From positions 1-11,971 of the forward strand of contig CAMDWF010000040.1 in assembly GCA_945878795.1 (NCBI GenBank): 11,971 bases of DNA. Reading direction: 5' to 3'. Source of the DNA: Synechococcus sp. UW140 (GTDB taxonomy: Bacteria > Cyanobacteriota > Cyanobacteriia > PCC-6307 > Cyanobiaceae). Positions 1 to 7,242 of the stretch are shown here, one piece after another. The notes beneath the pieces were generated by a model that had not been told where the DNA came from, searched no databases, and saw nothing but the letters and a program-made list of their open reading frames with translations. The stretch's first letter is position 1. Every line of letters starts with the position of its first letter. Made by a program: the position numbers and the translations under genes.

Positions 1-40
1 TGCCGCGCAGATCGAGGCATTGCAGGGGTGCAGGGGTCAC
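1..40 (-). CDS. TusA-family sulfurtransferase-like protein, N-terminal fragment
   Basis: Only the first 13 codons lie in the window, starting at GTG (40-38) and running off the left edge. They read V-T-P-A-P-L-Q-C-L-D-L-R-G. The LDLRG pattern is the usual opening of TusA/SirA-like proteins, just before their conserved CP(x) cysteine, which would lie outside the window. TusA proteins carry persulfide sulfur for tRNA thiolation and other sulfur transfer; the role of the cyanobacterial versions is not settled. The start lies 2 bases after the dnaJ stop, so co-translation with dnaJ is likely. I also recall a small TusA-like gene after dnaJ in picocyanobacteria. The call rests on a very short piece and could be wrong in detail. 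Confidence 0.55.
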   Translation of the reverse strand, partial: MTPAPLQCLDLRG

Positions 41-42
41 GG

Positions 43-1167
43 TCAGCCGAACAGCCCTCCGAACAAGCCACTCTTGTGGGGCGGTCGTTGCCCTTTGCTT
101 CTGTGGTGACCGGCCAGTTGTTCCAACAAGTCCCGTTCATCGCCGCTGATCTTGGTGGGTAACTGAACCTTGACGGTGACCTGATGATTGCCACGGGCCA
201 CCGGATTGCCCAGCTTGGGCACCCCTTTGCCCTTCATGGTCAAAACCGTGCCGGGCTGGGTGCCCGCTGGAATCTCCAGCTTGTCGATGCCATCCACAGT
301 CTCTACCTCGATGGTGTCGCCCAGGATGGCCTGCAGGTAACTCAGCGGGGCCTCCGACAGGATGGTGATGCCGTCACGCCGCAACTGGGGGTGGGGTTTG
401 ACCCCCAGAAACACGTACAAATCCCCCGAGGTGCCGCCCCTTTGACCTGCATCGCCCTCATTGGCCACCCGCAGCCTGGTGCCGGTATCGACGCCGGCGG
501 GAATGTTGAGGCGCAAAGTCTTGAGCACTTCTCTGAGGCCCTGGCCGCCGCAGCTGCCACAGGGATCGGCGATCATTTCGCCCGTGCCCTCGCAGGTGGG
601 GCAAGGGGCCACCTGGGTGAAAGTACCGAAAGGGGTACGTGTGGCGCGCCGCACCTGACCAGCGCCGCCGCAACTGGTGCACCCAGTGGGAGCACTGCCC
701 TCCTTGGCACCAGTGCCCGCGCAGGTGCTGCAGGTTTCCAGATGACGTACCTGCACCTCCTTCTCGATACCGGCGATGGCCTCGCTGAAGCTGATCGAGA
801 GATCCAGGCGCAGATCGTTGCCTTGGCGAGGACTGCGGCGGCGTGGGCCGCCACCACCACTGCCGCCAGCTCCGCCGCCGAAACCACTGAAAAAGGTCTC
901 GAAAAGGTCGGAGAAACCACCCATATCGCCCATATCGGGCATGCCGCCACCGCCTAGGCCGGCCTCGCCGAACTGGTCGTAACGGGCCCTGGTCTGGGGA
1001 TTGCTCAGAACCTCATAGGCCTGGCCGACCTCCTTGAATTTTTCTTCAGCGGCCGGATCCTTGTTGACATCAGGGTGGTATTGGCGAGCCAGCCGCCGAT
1101 AGGCCCGCTTGAGGGTGTCCGGATCGGCATCACGGCGGACGCCCAACAGCTCGTAGTAATCCGCCAT
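43..1167 (-). CDS. dnaJ: Chaperone protein DnaJ (type I Hsp40)
   Basis: 374-residue J-protein, the normal length for type I DnaJ. It delivers unfolded clients to DnaK and stimulates DnaK ATPase in the cytoplasm. The J domain covers residues 1-70 with the HPD tripeptide at 31-33. A Gly/Phe-rich linker with GGFSDLFETFFSGFGGG follows at about 72-107. The zinc-finger region starts at 146 with four CxxCxGxG-type repeats: CSTCAGTG, CTSCGGAG, CPTCEGTG and CGSCGGQG. The C-terminal client-binding domains follow, and the protein ends KSGLFGGLFG. The ATG overlaps the grpE stop by one base (TGATG), so the two genes are probably translationally coupled and this start is well supported. A TusA-like gene begins 2 bases downstream. 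All key residues are present. Because cyanobacteria usually have several DnaJ proteins, which paralogue this is cannot be told from sequence alone. Confidence 0.97.
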   Translation of the reverse strand: MADYYELLGVRRDADPDTLKRAYRRLARQYHPDVNKDPAAEEKFKEVGQAYEVLSNPQTRARYDQFGEAGLGGGGMPDMGDMGGFSDLFETFFSGFGGGAGGSGGGGPRRRSPRQGNDLRLDLSISFSEAIAGIEKEVQVRHLETCSTCAGTGAKEGSAPTGCTSCGGAGQVRRATRTPFGTFTQVAPCPTCEGTGEMIADPCGSCGGQGLREVLKTLRLNIPAGVDTGTRLRVANEGDAGQRGGTSGDLYVFLGVKPHPQLRRDGITILSEAPLSYLQAILGDTIEVETVDGIDKLEIPAGTQPGTVLTMKGKGVPKLGNPVARGNHQVTVKVQLPTKISGDERDLLEQLAGHHRSKGQRPPHKSGLFGGLFG

Positions 1168-1919
1168 CAGCCGGCCTGCTCGGCAGGTCCCAATTCAGCG
1201 CCGCTTGGGGGAGCGCCCCCTGGACCTGGACCCATGGACACCTTCACCAATGCGTGGCGCAGCACGCGGCCATTGAGGTGGTAGCCCCTCTGCAGCTCCT
1301 CGATGACGACATCCTCCGGATGCTCCTGGCTGGGCTCCCGCAGCACGGCCTCGTGCAGGGTGGGGTCGAAGGGCTCGCCTTCAACCCGCATGGGGGAGAC
1401 GCCCAGCTGCTTGAACACATCCACCAGCTGCTTGTAAAGATTTTGATAGCTGCGATGCAGGCCCTGGGCTTCCTCGCTCTGGGGATTGAGCTGTTGGCGG
1501 GCCCGGTCAAAGTTGTCCACCACAGGCAGAATTTCACTGAGGGTGGAGCAGGTGATCTTGAGGCGGAGATCGTCCTGATCGCGGCTCTGGCGCTTGCGAA
1601 AGTTGTCGAAATCTGCGGCGATGCGCATGTATTGGCCCTTGAGGCTCTCGTTCTCGGCCTGCAGGGCCAGCAAGCGAGCGTCCAAATTGGCAACGCCACT
1701 GTCGTCCTGGGCCGATCCAGCGTCCCCTTGGCCCAGTGCCTCGGAAACCTCGGCCCCGTCTGATCGCTCGCCGGGCAAAGTCTCTGAAACAGCCGGCGCA
1801 CCGCCACTTTGGTGGGGCGTGCCAGGGGCATCACTCCATCCAGCATCCGCATCGTGAGCCTTAGGGATGGTCGGCTGCTCTTGGTGGGAGTCGCCAGCGC
1901 TGGGAAAATCGCCGCTCAT
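1167..1919 (-). CDS. grpE: Nucleotide exchange factor GrpE
   Basis: Co-chaperone that promotes ADP release from DnaK; it works as a dimer in the cytoplasm. With the chosen start it has 250 residues. Residues 1 to about 75 are acidic, low in complexity and probably disordered. A long coiled-coil helix follows (about 76-125, including NESLKGQYMRIAADFDNFRKR). The beta-domain head contains VEGEPFDPTLHEAV at about 179-192 and the GrpE signature GYHLNGRVLRHALVKV at about 212-227. The tail is Gly/Pro-rich. The start is uncertain. The frame is open to an ATG at 2024 (285 residues), with another ATG at 1952. I prefer 1919 (MSGDF) because GrpE N-termini are acidic, whereas the stretch 2024-1920 encodes a hydrophobic, Cys-containing segment. 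No candidate has a good Shine-Dalgarno. The TGA overlaps the dnaJ ATG. Confidence 0.93.
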   Translation of the reverse strand: MSGDFPSAGDSHQEQPTIPKAHDADAGWSDAPGTPHQSGGAPAVSETLPGERSDGAEVSEALGQGDAGSAQDDSGVANLDARLLALQAENESLKGQYMRIAADFDNFRKRQSRDQDDLRLKITCSTLSEILPVVDNFDRARQQLNPQSEEAQGLHRSYQNLYKQLVDVFKQLGVSPMRVEGEPFDPTLHEAVLREPSQEHPEDVVIEELQRGYHLNGRVLRHALVKVSMGPGPGGAPPSGAELGPAEQAG

Positions 1920-2132
1920 ACTGCCTGGGCACGAAATGTCGGATGGATCCATGTTGAAGGCCAGAGGCCCCAGGCCACAAGCTGCGGAAGCCCGCACCTC
2001 CGCCAGGATCCCAACAATCGGCATACCATAGATTCAAAACGGTACTTTTTGATTACCATCGATTGTCAAAGAGCTTCTTGGCGATAGCCCTTCGCCCATC
2101 GCTGCCGCCTCCGCCGACTGGATGAGTACGCC
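1920..2132. promoter_or_regulatory. Divergent control region between grpE and pilB
   Basis: This 213-base stretch separates the two divergent start codons. It must hold promoters for both the grpE-dnaJ set and the pil operon, unless the longer grpE start is used, in which case only 2025-2132 is free. The segment 2025-2075 is notably AT-rich. It contains a pair of inverted five-base arms, TTTGA (2048-2052) and TCAAA (2066-2070), separated by 13 bases, which could be an operator. I see no CIRCE element (TTAGCACTC-N9-GAGTGCTAA), so HrcA control of grpE is not supported here. In the pilB frame an in-frame TAG at 2085-2087 rules out a long upstream extension of pilB. Confidence 0.5.
2064..2069 (-). 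promoter_or_regulatory. Possible -35 box (TTGACA) for grpE
   Basis: Read on the minus strand this is a perfect TTGACA, pointing at grpE. At 17 bases further on (2046-2041) the sequence is AGTACC, a poor -10, and spacings of 16 or 18 are no better. The box alone is therefore weak evidence. If used, transcription would start near 2035, only just upstream of the ATG at 2024, which would permit either grpE start. It also forms part of the right arm of the TTTGA/TCAAA inverted repeat. Confidence 0.25.
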
Positions 2133-3590
2133 ATGAACCATGAAACCATTAATGCGCGGCCTGACGATACACATCGCCCTTCTCTGTTTAGCGACCTAAA
2201 TTTTGGCAAATCAGTTGCGACGACTGACACTGAAAACACGAACGACGCTGGCGAAGATCTGGAGGCCAGCGGCCGAGAAGAAAATAACTCTCTTGTTCTC
2301 AATCTAGTTGACCGTATCCTTATTGAAGCCCTCACAACGAAGGCAAGCGACATACACATGGAGCCACAGGATGATCGTCTTCTGATTCGGTTCCGCATGG
2401 ATGGCGTGCTGAGCGATATAGAGAGCCTGCCCAAAAAAATGACGCCAGCGATCACATCCAGGGTCAAGATCATGGCTGATCTTGATATTTCGGAGCGGCG
2501 TCTTCCCCAGGATGGCAGGATTCGGCGCAGTTACCGTGGCCGCAGCACCGACTTCCGCGTCAGCACCCTGCCCGGACGCCATGGCGAAAAAGTGGTGATG
2601 CGACTGCTCGACAACAGCGCCACCTTGGAAGGTCTCGATGGCCTAATCACCGATGGACGGGTGCGGCAGCTCGTGCGCAACATGGGAGTCAAGCCTTTTG
2701 GGATGATCCTGGTGACAGGACCGACAGGTTCAGGCAAGTCCACAACTCTATATGCCCTGCTCGGTGAACGCAACGATCCGGCAATCAATATCTGCACCGT
2801 AGAAGACCCGATTGAATACAGCCTACGTGGCATCACCCAAACCCAAGTCAATCGCGAAAAGGGTTACGATTTCAGCATGGCCCTCAGGGCTTTCATGCGT
2901 CAAGACCCGGATGTGCTTCTAGTAGGCGAAACCCGTGACATCGAAACGGCCAAGACCGCCATCGAAGCGGCCCTCACCGGTCACTTGGTGCTCACCACCC
3001 TTCACTGCAATGATTCGGTCAGTGCCTTCGCCCGACTCGATGAGATGGGTGTCGAACCCTTTCTAGTCAGCGCTTCCCTGCTCGGGGTAGTCTCCCAGCG
3101 GTTGGTGCGCAAACTATGCAGCAATTGCCGTATTCCACACCAGCCTAGCGAAAATGAGCTAGCCCACTTCGGCATGATGGGAACCCACGAAAGCACCCCC
3201 AATTTCTTTCGCGCCTGCACGGTGACTGCTGGGAGCGAAGGGGCCTGCCCGCAATGCAACGGTCGAGGCTATTCGGGCCGGGTAGGAGTGTACGAGGTTC
3301 TTACCATGACGGAGTCCCTGGCCGCCGCTGTTTCCCGAAAGGCCAGCACCAATGAATTGCGTCGACTCGCCATCGAAAATGGAATGAAAACCCTGCTGGG
3401 TTATGGCCTTGAGCTGGTTCGGGTGGGCATGACCAGTCTCGAAGAGGTCGAACGCATGCTGCTCACCGATTCGGGCCTGGAGTCCGAGCGCCAGGCCCGG
3501 GCCCTCAGCACCCTCACCTGCAAATGTTGCGGAGCAGGCCTCCAAGACGAATGGTTGGAATGCCCCTACTGTCTCGAAGCACGGAGCTAG
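2133..3590 (+). CDS. pilB: Type IV pilus extension ATPase PilB (short form)
   Basis: Secretion ATPase of the GspE/PilB family that powers pilus extension by acting on PilC at the inner membrane. It has 485 residues. Residues 1-50 are polar and probably disordered. An N2-type domain starts near 53 (SLVLNLVDRILIEAL, ASDIHMEP at 71-78). The ATPase core has Walker A GPTGSGKS at 196-203, the Asp-box VEDPIE at 223-228, Walker B LLVGETRD at 262-269 with Glu266, and the His-box around H284 and H291. The family's zinc tetracysteine site is formed by C329, C332, C372 and C375. An extra C-terminal knuckle follows (C463, C466, C477, C480). Compared with full-length PilB it lacks the N-terminal N1/MshEN-type domain. 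ATG 2133 is the only good start after the in-frame stop at 2085; a weak GGATGAG lies 6 bases upstream. pilT begins 4 bases after the stop. GspE is the alternative name, but the pilT neighbour argues for PilB. Confidence 0.92.
   Translation: MNHETINARPDDTHRPSLFSDLNFGKSVATTDTENTNDAGEDLEASGREENNSLVLNLVDRILIEALTTKASDIHMEPQDDRLLIRFRMDGVLSDIESLPKKMTPAITSRVKIMADLDISERRLPQDGRIRRSYRGRSTDFRVSTLPGRHGEKVVMRLLDNSATLEGLDGLITDGRVRQLVRNMGVKPFGMILVTGPTGSGKSTTLYALLGERNDPAINICTVEDPIEYSLRGITQTQVNREKGYDFSMALRAFMRQDPDVLLVGETRDIETAKTAIEAALTGHLVLTTLHCNDSVSAFARLDEMGVEPFLVSASLLGVVSQRLVRKLCSNCRIPHQPSENELAHFGMMGTHESTPNFFRACTVTAGSEGACPQCNGRGYSGRVGVYEVLTMTESLAAAVSRKASTNELRRLAIENGMKTLLGYGLELVRVGMTSLEEVERMLLTDSGLESERQARALSTLTCKCCGAGLQDEWLECPYCLEARS
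3583..3586 (+). promoter_or_regulatory. Ribosome binding site of pilT (GGAG) inside the pilB end
   Basis: GGAG lies 8 bases before the ATG at 3595, within the last sense codons of pilB. This is one of the few recognisable Shine-Dalgarno sequences in the window. It supports ATG 3595 over the in-frame ATG four codons later (3607). It also implies that pilT is translated from the pilB transcript. Confidence 0.5.
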
Positions 3591-3594
3591 GTCG

Positions 3595-4692
3595 ATGAAT
3601 GAACTGATGATTGAAGATCTGATGGCCGATCTGGTCAAAGCTGGTGGCAGTGATCTCCACCTGGCCGCAGGGCAACCCCCCTATGGCCGCTTCAACGGCA
3701 AGTTGCGTCCGATCCACGACGAGTCCCTGACGGATGATGATTGCAGCCGGTTGATTTTCTCGCTGCTCAGCAATTCCCAGCGCAAGCACCTAGAACAGGA
3801 CTGGGAACTCGATTGCTCCTACGGACTCCGCGGAGTTGGGCGTTTCCGAGTCAATGTTTATCGTCAACGTGGCACCTACGCTGCCTGTTTGCGTGCACTG
3901 GGTAGTCACATTCCCAGCCTTGCCGACCTGGGCTCCTCCCCGATCCTCGAGCAGGTGTGCCGCTCGCCCCGCGGACTGGTGTTGGTGACGGGACCGACTG
4001 GATCGGGTAAATCAACCACGCTTGCTTCGGTGCTGAATCAAATCAACCAGACGAGATCTGAACACATAATTACCATTGAAGATCCGATCGAATTTACATA
4101 TAAAAATGTCAAATCGATCATCCATCAACGCGAAGTCAACGAAGATACCCGCAGCTTTGCCAATGCCCTGCGGGCTGCCCTACGGGAAGATCCTGATGTA
4201 ATTTTAGTCGGTGAAATGCGCGACCTTGAAACAATTCAACTCGCCATCACCGCAGCCGAAACTGGCCACTTAGTTCTTGGCACCTTGCACACCAGTTCCG
4301 CATCCCAGACCGTCGACCGGATGGTTGACGTTTTCCCCACCGGCCAACAAGCCCAAATCCGGGTGCAATTGAGTAGCAGTCTATTGGCAGTTTTCAGTCA
4401 AACCCTATGCAACAACACTTCGATCGTCAACGGATCCTTTGGCCGGGTCATGGCCCAAGAGATCATGGTGAATACCCCTGCCATCGCCAACCTGATCCGC
4501 GAAGCCAAGACTGCCCAGATCTATTCCCAGATCCAAACAGGTGCCAATCAAGGAATGCAAACCTTGGAGAGGGCCCTGGCGACCTTGGTGGAGGAAGGAC
4601 GTATCAGCCAGGCCGAAGCACTCGCCAAGTCTGGGCGATCCGATGAACTGGAACGGCTGTTCCAATTTGGTGACGCAATGGCTGTCCACTAA
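3595..4692 (+). CDS. pilT: Type IV pilus retraction ATPase PilT
   Basis: Hexameric ATPase that drives pilus depolymerisation and thereby twitching, adhesion and DNA uptake; it acts at the cytoplasmic face of the PilC platform. Its 365 residues match the PilT length (about 350-370). The N-terminal PAS-like domain covers about 1-105 and includes GGSDLHLAAGQPP. The ATPase domain has Walker A GPTGSGKS at 133-140, the Asp-box IEDPIEFTY at 161-169, Walker B LVGEMRD at 204-210 with Glu207, and the His-box GHLVLGTLH at 224-232. The PilT hallmark AIRNLIRE appears as AIANLIRE at 296-303, with Ala in place of the usual Arg. Its presence still separates this protein from PilB. It is second in the pilB-pilT-pilC operon, 4 bases after pilB and 29 before pilC. 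The stretch 4081-4140 is very AT-rich (22 G+C of 60 by my count). Confidence 0.96.
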   Translation: MNELMIEDLMADLVKAGGSDLHLAAGQPPYGRFNGKLRPIHDESLTDDDCSRLIFSLLSNSQRKHLEQDWELDCSYGLRGVGRFRVNVYRQRGTYAACLRALGSHIPSLADLGSSPILEQVCRSPRGLVLVTGPTGSGKSTTLASVLNQINQTRSEHIITIEDPIEFTYKNVKSIIHQREVNEDTRSFANALRAALREDPDVILVGEMRDLETIQLAITAAETGHLVLGTLHTSSASQTVDRMVDVFPTGQQAQIRVQLSSSLLAVFSQTLCNNTSIVNGSFGRVMAQEIMVNTPAIANLIREAKTAQIYSQIQTGANQGMQTLERALATLVEEGRISQAEALAKSGRSDELERLFQFGDAMAVH

Positions 4693-4721
4693 CCCTCCTA
4701 CCCCATACCCCGCTTCCGCCC

Positions 4722-5960
4722 ATGCCCACATTTACGGCGACTTACAGCACCAAATCTGGTAAGCAGCGCGAGATCAATCTGGAAGCCGATACCCCGGCGG
4801 CAGCCCGCAGGTTCCTGCGGCGCCGAGGGGTGACTTACACCACCCTCAGTCGCTCTAGCAACGCAACCCCTGTCGAGGCAAAGCCAAGGGACTCAGGGGG
4901 CTGGAAACGCTGGCTGGAAAAACCGGTAACCATCAGCGATAAGGCGATTTTTGCCAACAAATTGGCAGCCATGGTTAATGCGGGGGTACCCATTCTTCGC
5001 AGTCTTGATATGATTCAGAGTCAGCAAAAGCCCCCCTTGTTTCGCAGGGCTCTCTTAAGCATGATTCAGGATGTAAACCAGGGCGAAAGCCTGGCCAAGT
5101 CAATGCGGAATTGGCCACGGGTGTTCGACAACCTCACCGTTGCCATGGTGGAAGCCGGTGAGGCCGGTGGTGTCCTCGATGAAACACTACGTAGGCTGGC
5201 CTTGCTACTGGAGCAAAACTCCAAGCTACAGAACCAGATCAAAGGGGCTCTTAGCTACCCAGTAACAGTTTTTGTGCTAGCTATTCTGGTATTTCTTGGC
5301 ATGACGATATTCCTGATTCCCAGCTTTGCCGAAACGTTCAAGACACTCAATGCCGAGCTGCCTGCCTTTACTCGTTTCATGGTCACCCTAAGTGACTTTC
5401 TTCGCTCACCTGGGGCGTTGTTTATCATCGCGGCCCTAATACTGGCCTTCGTCTTGTTTGGGCGCTACTACCAGACATCCTCAGGGCGTCTGCAGATTGA
5501 TCGACTTATCCTCAAAATTCCCCTATTTGGCGACCTGATCCAAAAAACAGTGACTGCCCAGTTCTGCCGAACCTTGGCTTCCCTATCTAAAGCCGGCGTG
5601 CCTATTTTGATGGCTCTGGATCTTCTTTTTGAAACCACGAGTAATCGTGTGATGAGCGATGCCATCAAAGCCTGCCGGCAGGATGTCAGTGAAGGGGTGC
5701 AGCTGAGCGCTGCATTGTATAGCAAAAATTTATTCCCAGAGCTGGCCATCAGCATGCTTGGAGTGGGTGAGGAAACCGGCAACATGGATGCCATGCTCTC
5801 CAAGGTGGCCGACTTTTATGAAGATGAAATAAGCGCCTCCGTCAAGCTGATTACCTCCCTGATCGAACCCGCCATGATCGTGTTGGTTGGTGGCATTGTG
5901 GCATCAATATTAGTTGCCATGTATTTACCGATGTTCTCGGTATTCGACAAGATTCGCTAG
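4722..5960 (+). CDS. pilC: Type IV pilus inner-membrane platform protein PilC
   Basis: Polytopic membrane protein of the GspF/PilC family on which PilB and PilT act to add or remove pilins. Its 412 residues match the family length (about 400). A short N-terminal beta-rich segment resembles other PilC starts (TFTATYSTKSGK). Two T2SSF repeats follow, at about 75-200 and 278-403. Each has the conserved turn: GEAGG at 146-150 and GEETG at 349-353, with AAMVNAGVPILRSLD matched by ASLSKAGVPILMALD. I see three hydrophobic segments: about 182-203, 231-248 and 380-403. The 29-base gap from pilT is C-rich with no Shine-Dalgarno. The stop (5958-5960) is separated by a single base from the stop of the opposing flavoprotein gene, so no terminator fits between them. 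The ORF is intact, with no frameshift. Confidence 0.96.
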   Translation: MPTFTATYSTKSGKQREINLEADTPAAARRFLRRRGVTYTTLSRSSNATPVEAKPRDSGGWKRWLEKPVTISDKAIFANKLAAMVNAGVPILRSLDMIQSQQKPPLFRRALLSMIQDVNQGESLAKSMRNWPRVFDNLTVAMVEAGEAGGVLDETLRRLALLLEQNSKLQNQIKGALSYPVTVFVLAILVFLGMTIFLIPSFAETFKTLNAELPAFTRFMVTLSDFLRSPGALFIIAALILAFVLFGRYYQTSSGRLQIDRLILKIPLFGDLIQKTVTAQFCRTLASLSKAGVPILMALDLLFETTSNRVMSDAIKACRQDVSEGVQLSAALYSKNLFPELAISMLGVGEETGNMDAMLSKVADFYEDEISASVKLITSLIEPAMIVLVGGIVASILVAMYLPMFSVFDKIR

Positions 5961-5961
5961 A

Positions 5962-7242
5962 TCAATCTTGCCGCACATCAGCCGCCAAAGCCCCACCCAC
6001 TATCCAGCCGCTCGTCCAACAATGCTGGAAATTGAAGCCGCCGGTTACCCCATCCACATCCAGCACCTCGCCCGCAAAATAAAGCCCCTTATGGGATCGA
6101 CTTTCGAAGGTGGTTGGCTGAAGTTCGGCCAAGGGCACACCGCCGGCGGTCACGAACTCTTCCCCGAAGGGCCCCCTTCCGACGACGGGGTAGCGGCTGG
6201 CTCGCAGGGATTGGATCAACTGCCGTTGGATTGGGCCGGAAAGATCGGCCCAGCGCTGCTCCAGCGCCACACCATGCTCCGCCAACAGAGACCCCCAGAG
6301 CCGCCGGCTCAGGGCGCTCCAAGGACGCCAACTGCCCATTTGCCGGCGGGCTTGCTGGCGCCGGGCCTCGTGGAAGTGGCTTTCCATTTCAACCTGGGAG
6401 AGCCCCCCGGTCCAATCCACCTCAAGGGTGGCGCGATAGCCCCATTGCCGCAATCGACGGGCCGCAAAGGCGGTCAACCGCAAAGTAGCCGGACCACTCA
6501 GCCCCCTGTGGGTAATCAGCACCGCACCCCGCTGCAGCGGTTCCCCAGCCCTCTGGCCGCGGGAAGGGGCAGGGTCTTGCTCGCTGGGGGGGACAAGCCG
6601 CAGACCCACCGGATCCATGGCCACCCCTGCCAAATGGAGTAGCGAAGGCGCATCAAGGCTGAGGCTGAACAACGAGGGAACTGGCGGCACAATCGTGTGT
6701 CCCAGGGCGCGGGCCAGACGATGGCCACTGGGGTGGCTGCCGGTCGCCAACACCAAACGATCCGCCATCAGGCTCCCGCCGCCGCGCAGGCCGAGCCGAA
6801 AACCGCCATCCCGGGCCTCGGCCGTCTGCAGGGCCTGGGTTGACTGAAGGTTGACACCGGCGTCCCGGGCCAGGCGCCGCAACGCGGCGACGACGGAGGC
6901 AGATCGATGGGTGGAAGGAAACAGCCGTCCATCGGCCTCTTCCACCAGGGTCAGCCCCCGGGCGGCAAACCAAGCCACCGTGTCGGCGGTTGCGAAGCGG
7001 GAAAAGGGGCCCAGCAGCGCCTTGCCACCGCGGGGATAATTGCCCACCAGCGCCCGGGGTTCCCAACAGGCATGGGTGACGTTGCAACGGCCACCGCCGC
7101 TGATCAACACCTTGTGCAGCGGCTCAGTGGTGGCCTCCAGGATCAGCACCCCCTTGACCCCGGCCTCCGCGGCCGTGATCGCCGCCATGAATCCGGCCGG
7201 ACCGCCACCGGCCACGAGGACCGACGTGTGGTTAGGCAGCAT
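5962..7242 (-). CDS. HI0933/YhiN-family FAD-dependent oxidoreductase (putative)
   Basis: Predicted flavoprotein of 426 residues, typical for the HI0933/YhiN (BaiN-like) family, whose physiological substrate is mostly unknown. The N-terminal Rossmann fold has VLVAGGGPAG at 8-17 for FAD binding, with the acidic residue after beta-2 in LILEA (about 33-37). The family hallmark KVLISGGGRCNVTH is at 44-57. Near the C-terminus come TAGGVPLAEL, then GLYFAGEVLDVDGVTGGFN, the second FAD-contact motif. I chose ATG 7242 (MLPNHTSV) because the frame upstream has no homology to expect and overlaps dusA on the other strand, while the next Met lies after the dinucleotide-binding motif. No Shine-Dalgarno is visible. 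It diverges from dusA with only 6 bases between the start codons and converges with pilC at one base. It is GC-rich, unlike the pil genes (6301-6360 has 44 G+C of 60 by my count). Confidence 0.9.
   Translation of the reverse strand: MLPNHTSVLVAGGGPAGFMAAITAAEAGVKGVLILEATTEPLHKVLISGGGRCNVTHACWEPRALVGNYPRGGKALLGPFSRFATADTVAWFAARGLTLVEEADGRLFPSTHRSASVVAALRRLARDAGVNLQSTQALQTAEARDGGFRLGLRGGGSLMADRLVLATGSHPSGHRLARALGHTIVPPVPSLFSLSLDAPSLLHLAGVAMDPVGLRLVPPSEQDPAPSRGQRAGEPLQRGAVLITHRGLSGPATLRLTAFAARRLRQWGYRATLEVDWTGGLSQVEMESHFHEARRQQARRQMGSWRPWSALSRRLWGSLLAEHGVALEQRWADLSGPIQRQLIQSLRASRYPVVGRGPFGEEFVTAGGVPLAELQPTTFESRSHKGLYFAGEVLDVDGVTGGFNFQHCWTSGWIVGGALAADVRQD

Noticed and set aside
184..957. Long open frame (257 codons) on the plus strand opposite dnaJ
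   Set aside because: It is a frame shadow of GC-rich dnaJ, has no motif of its own and repeats the Gly/Cys codon pattern read backwards. dnaJ on the other strand is certain.
2133..5960. pil genes as a type II secretion operon (gspE/gspF)
   Set aside because: The middle gene has the PilT-specific AIxNLIRE motif and Walker B GEMRD, and no other gsp gene is present.
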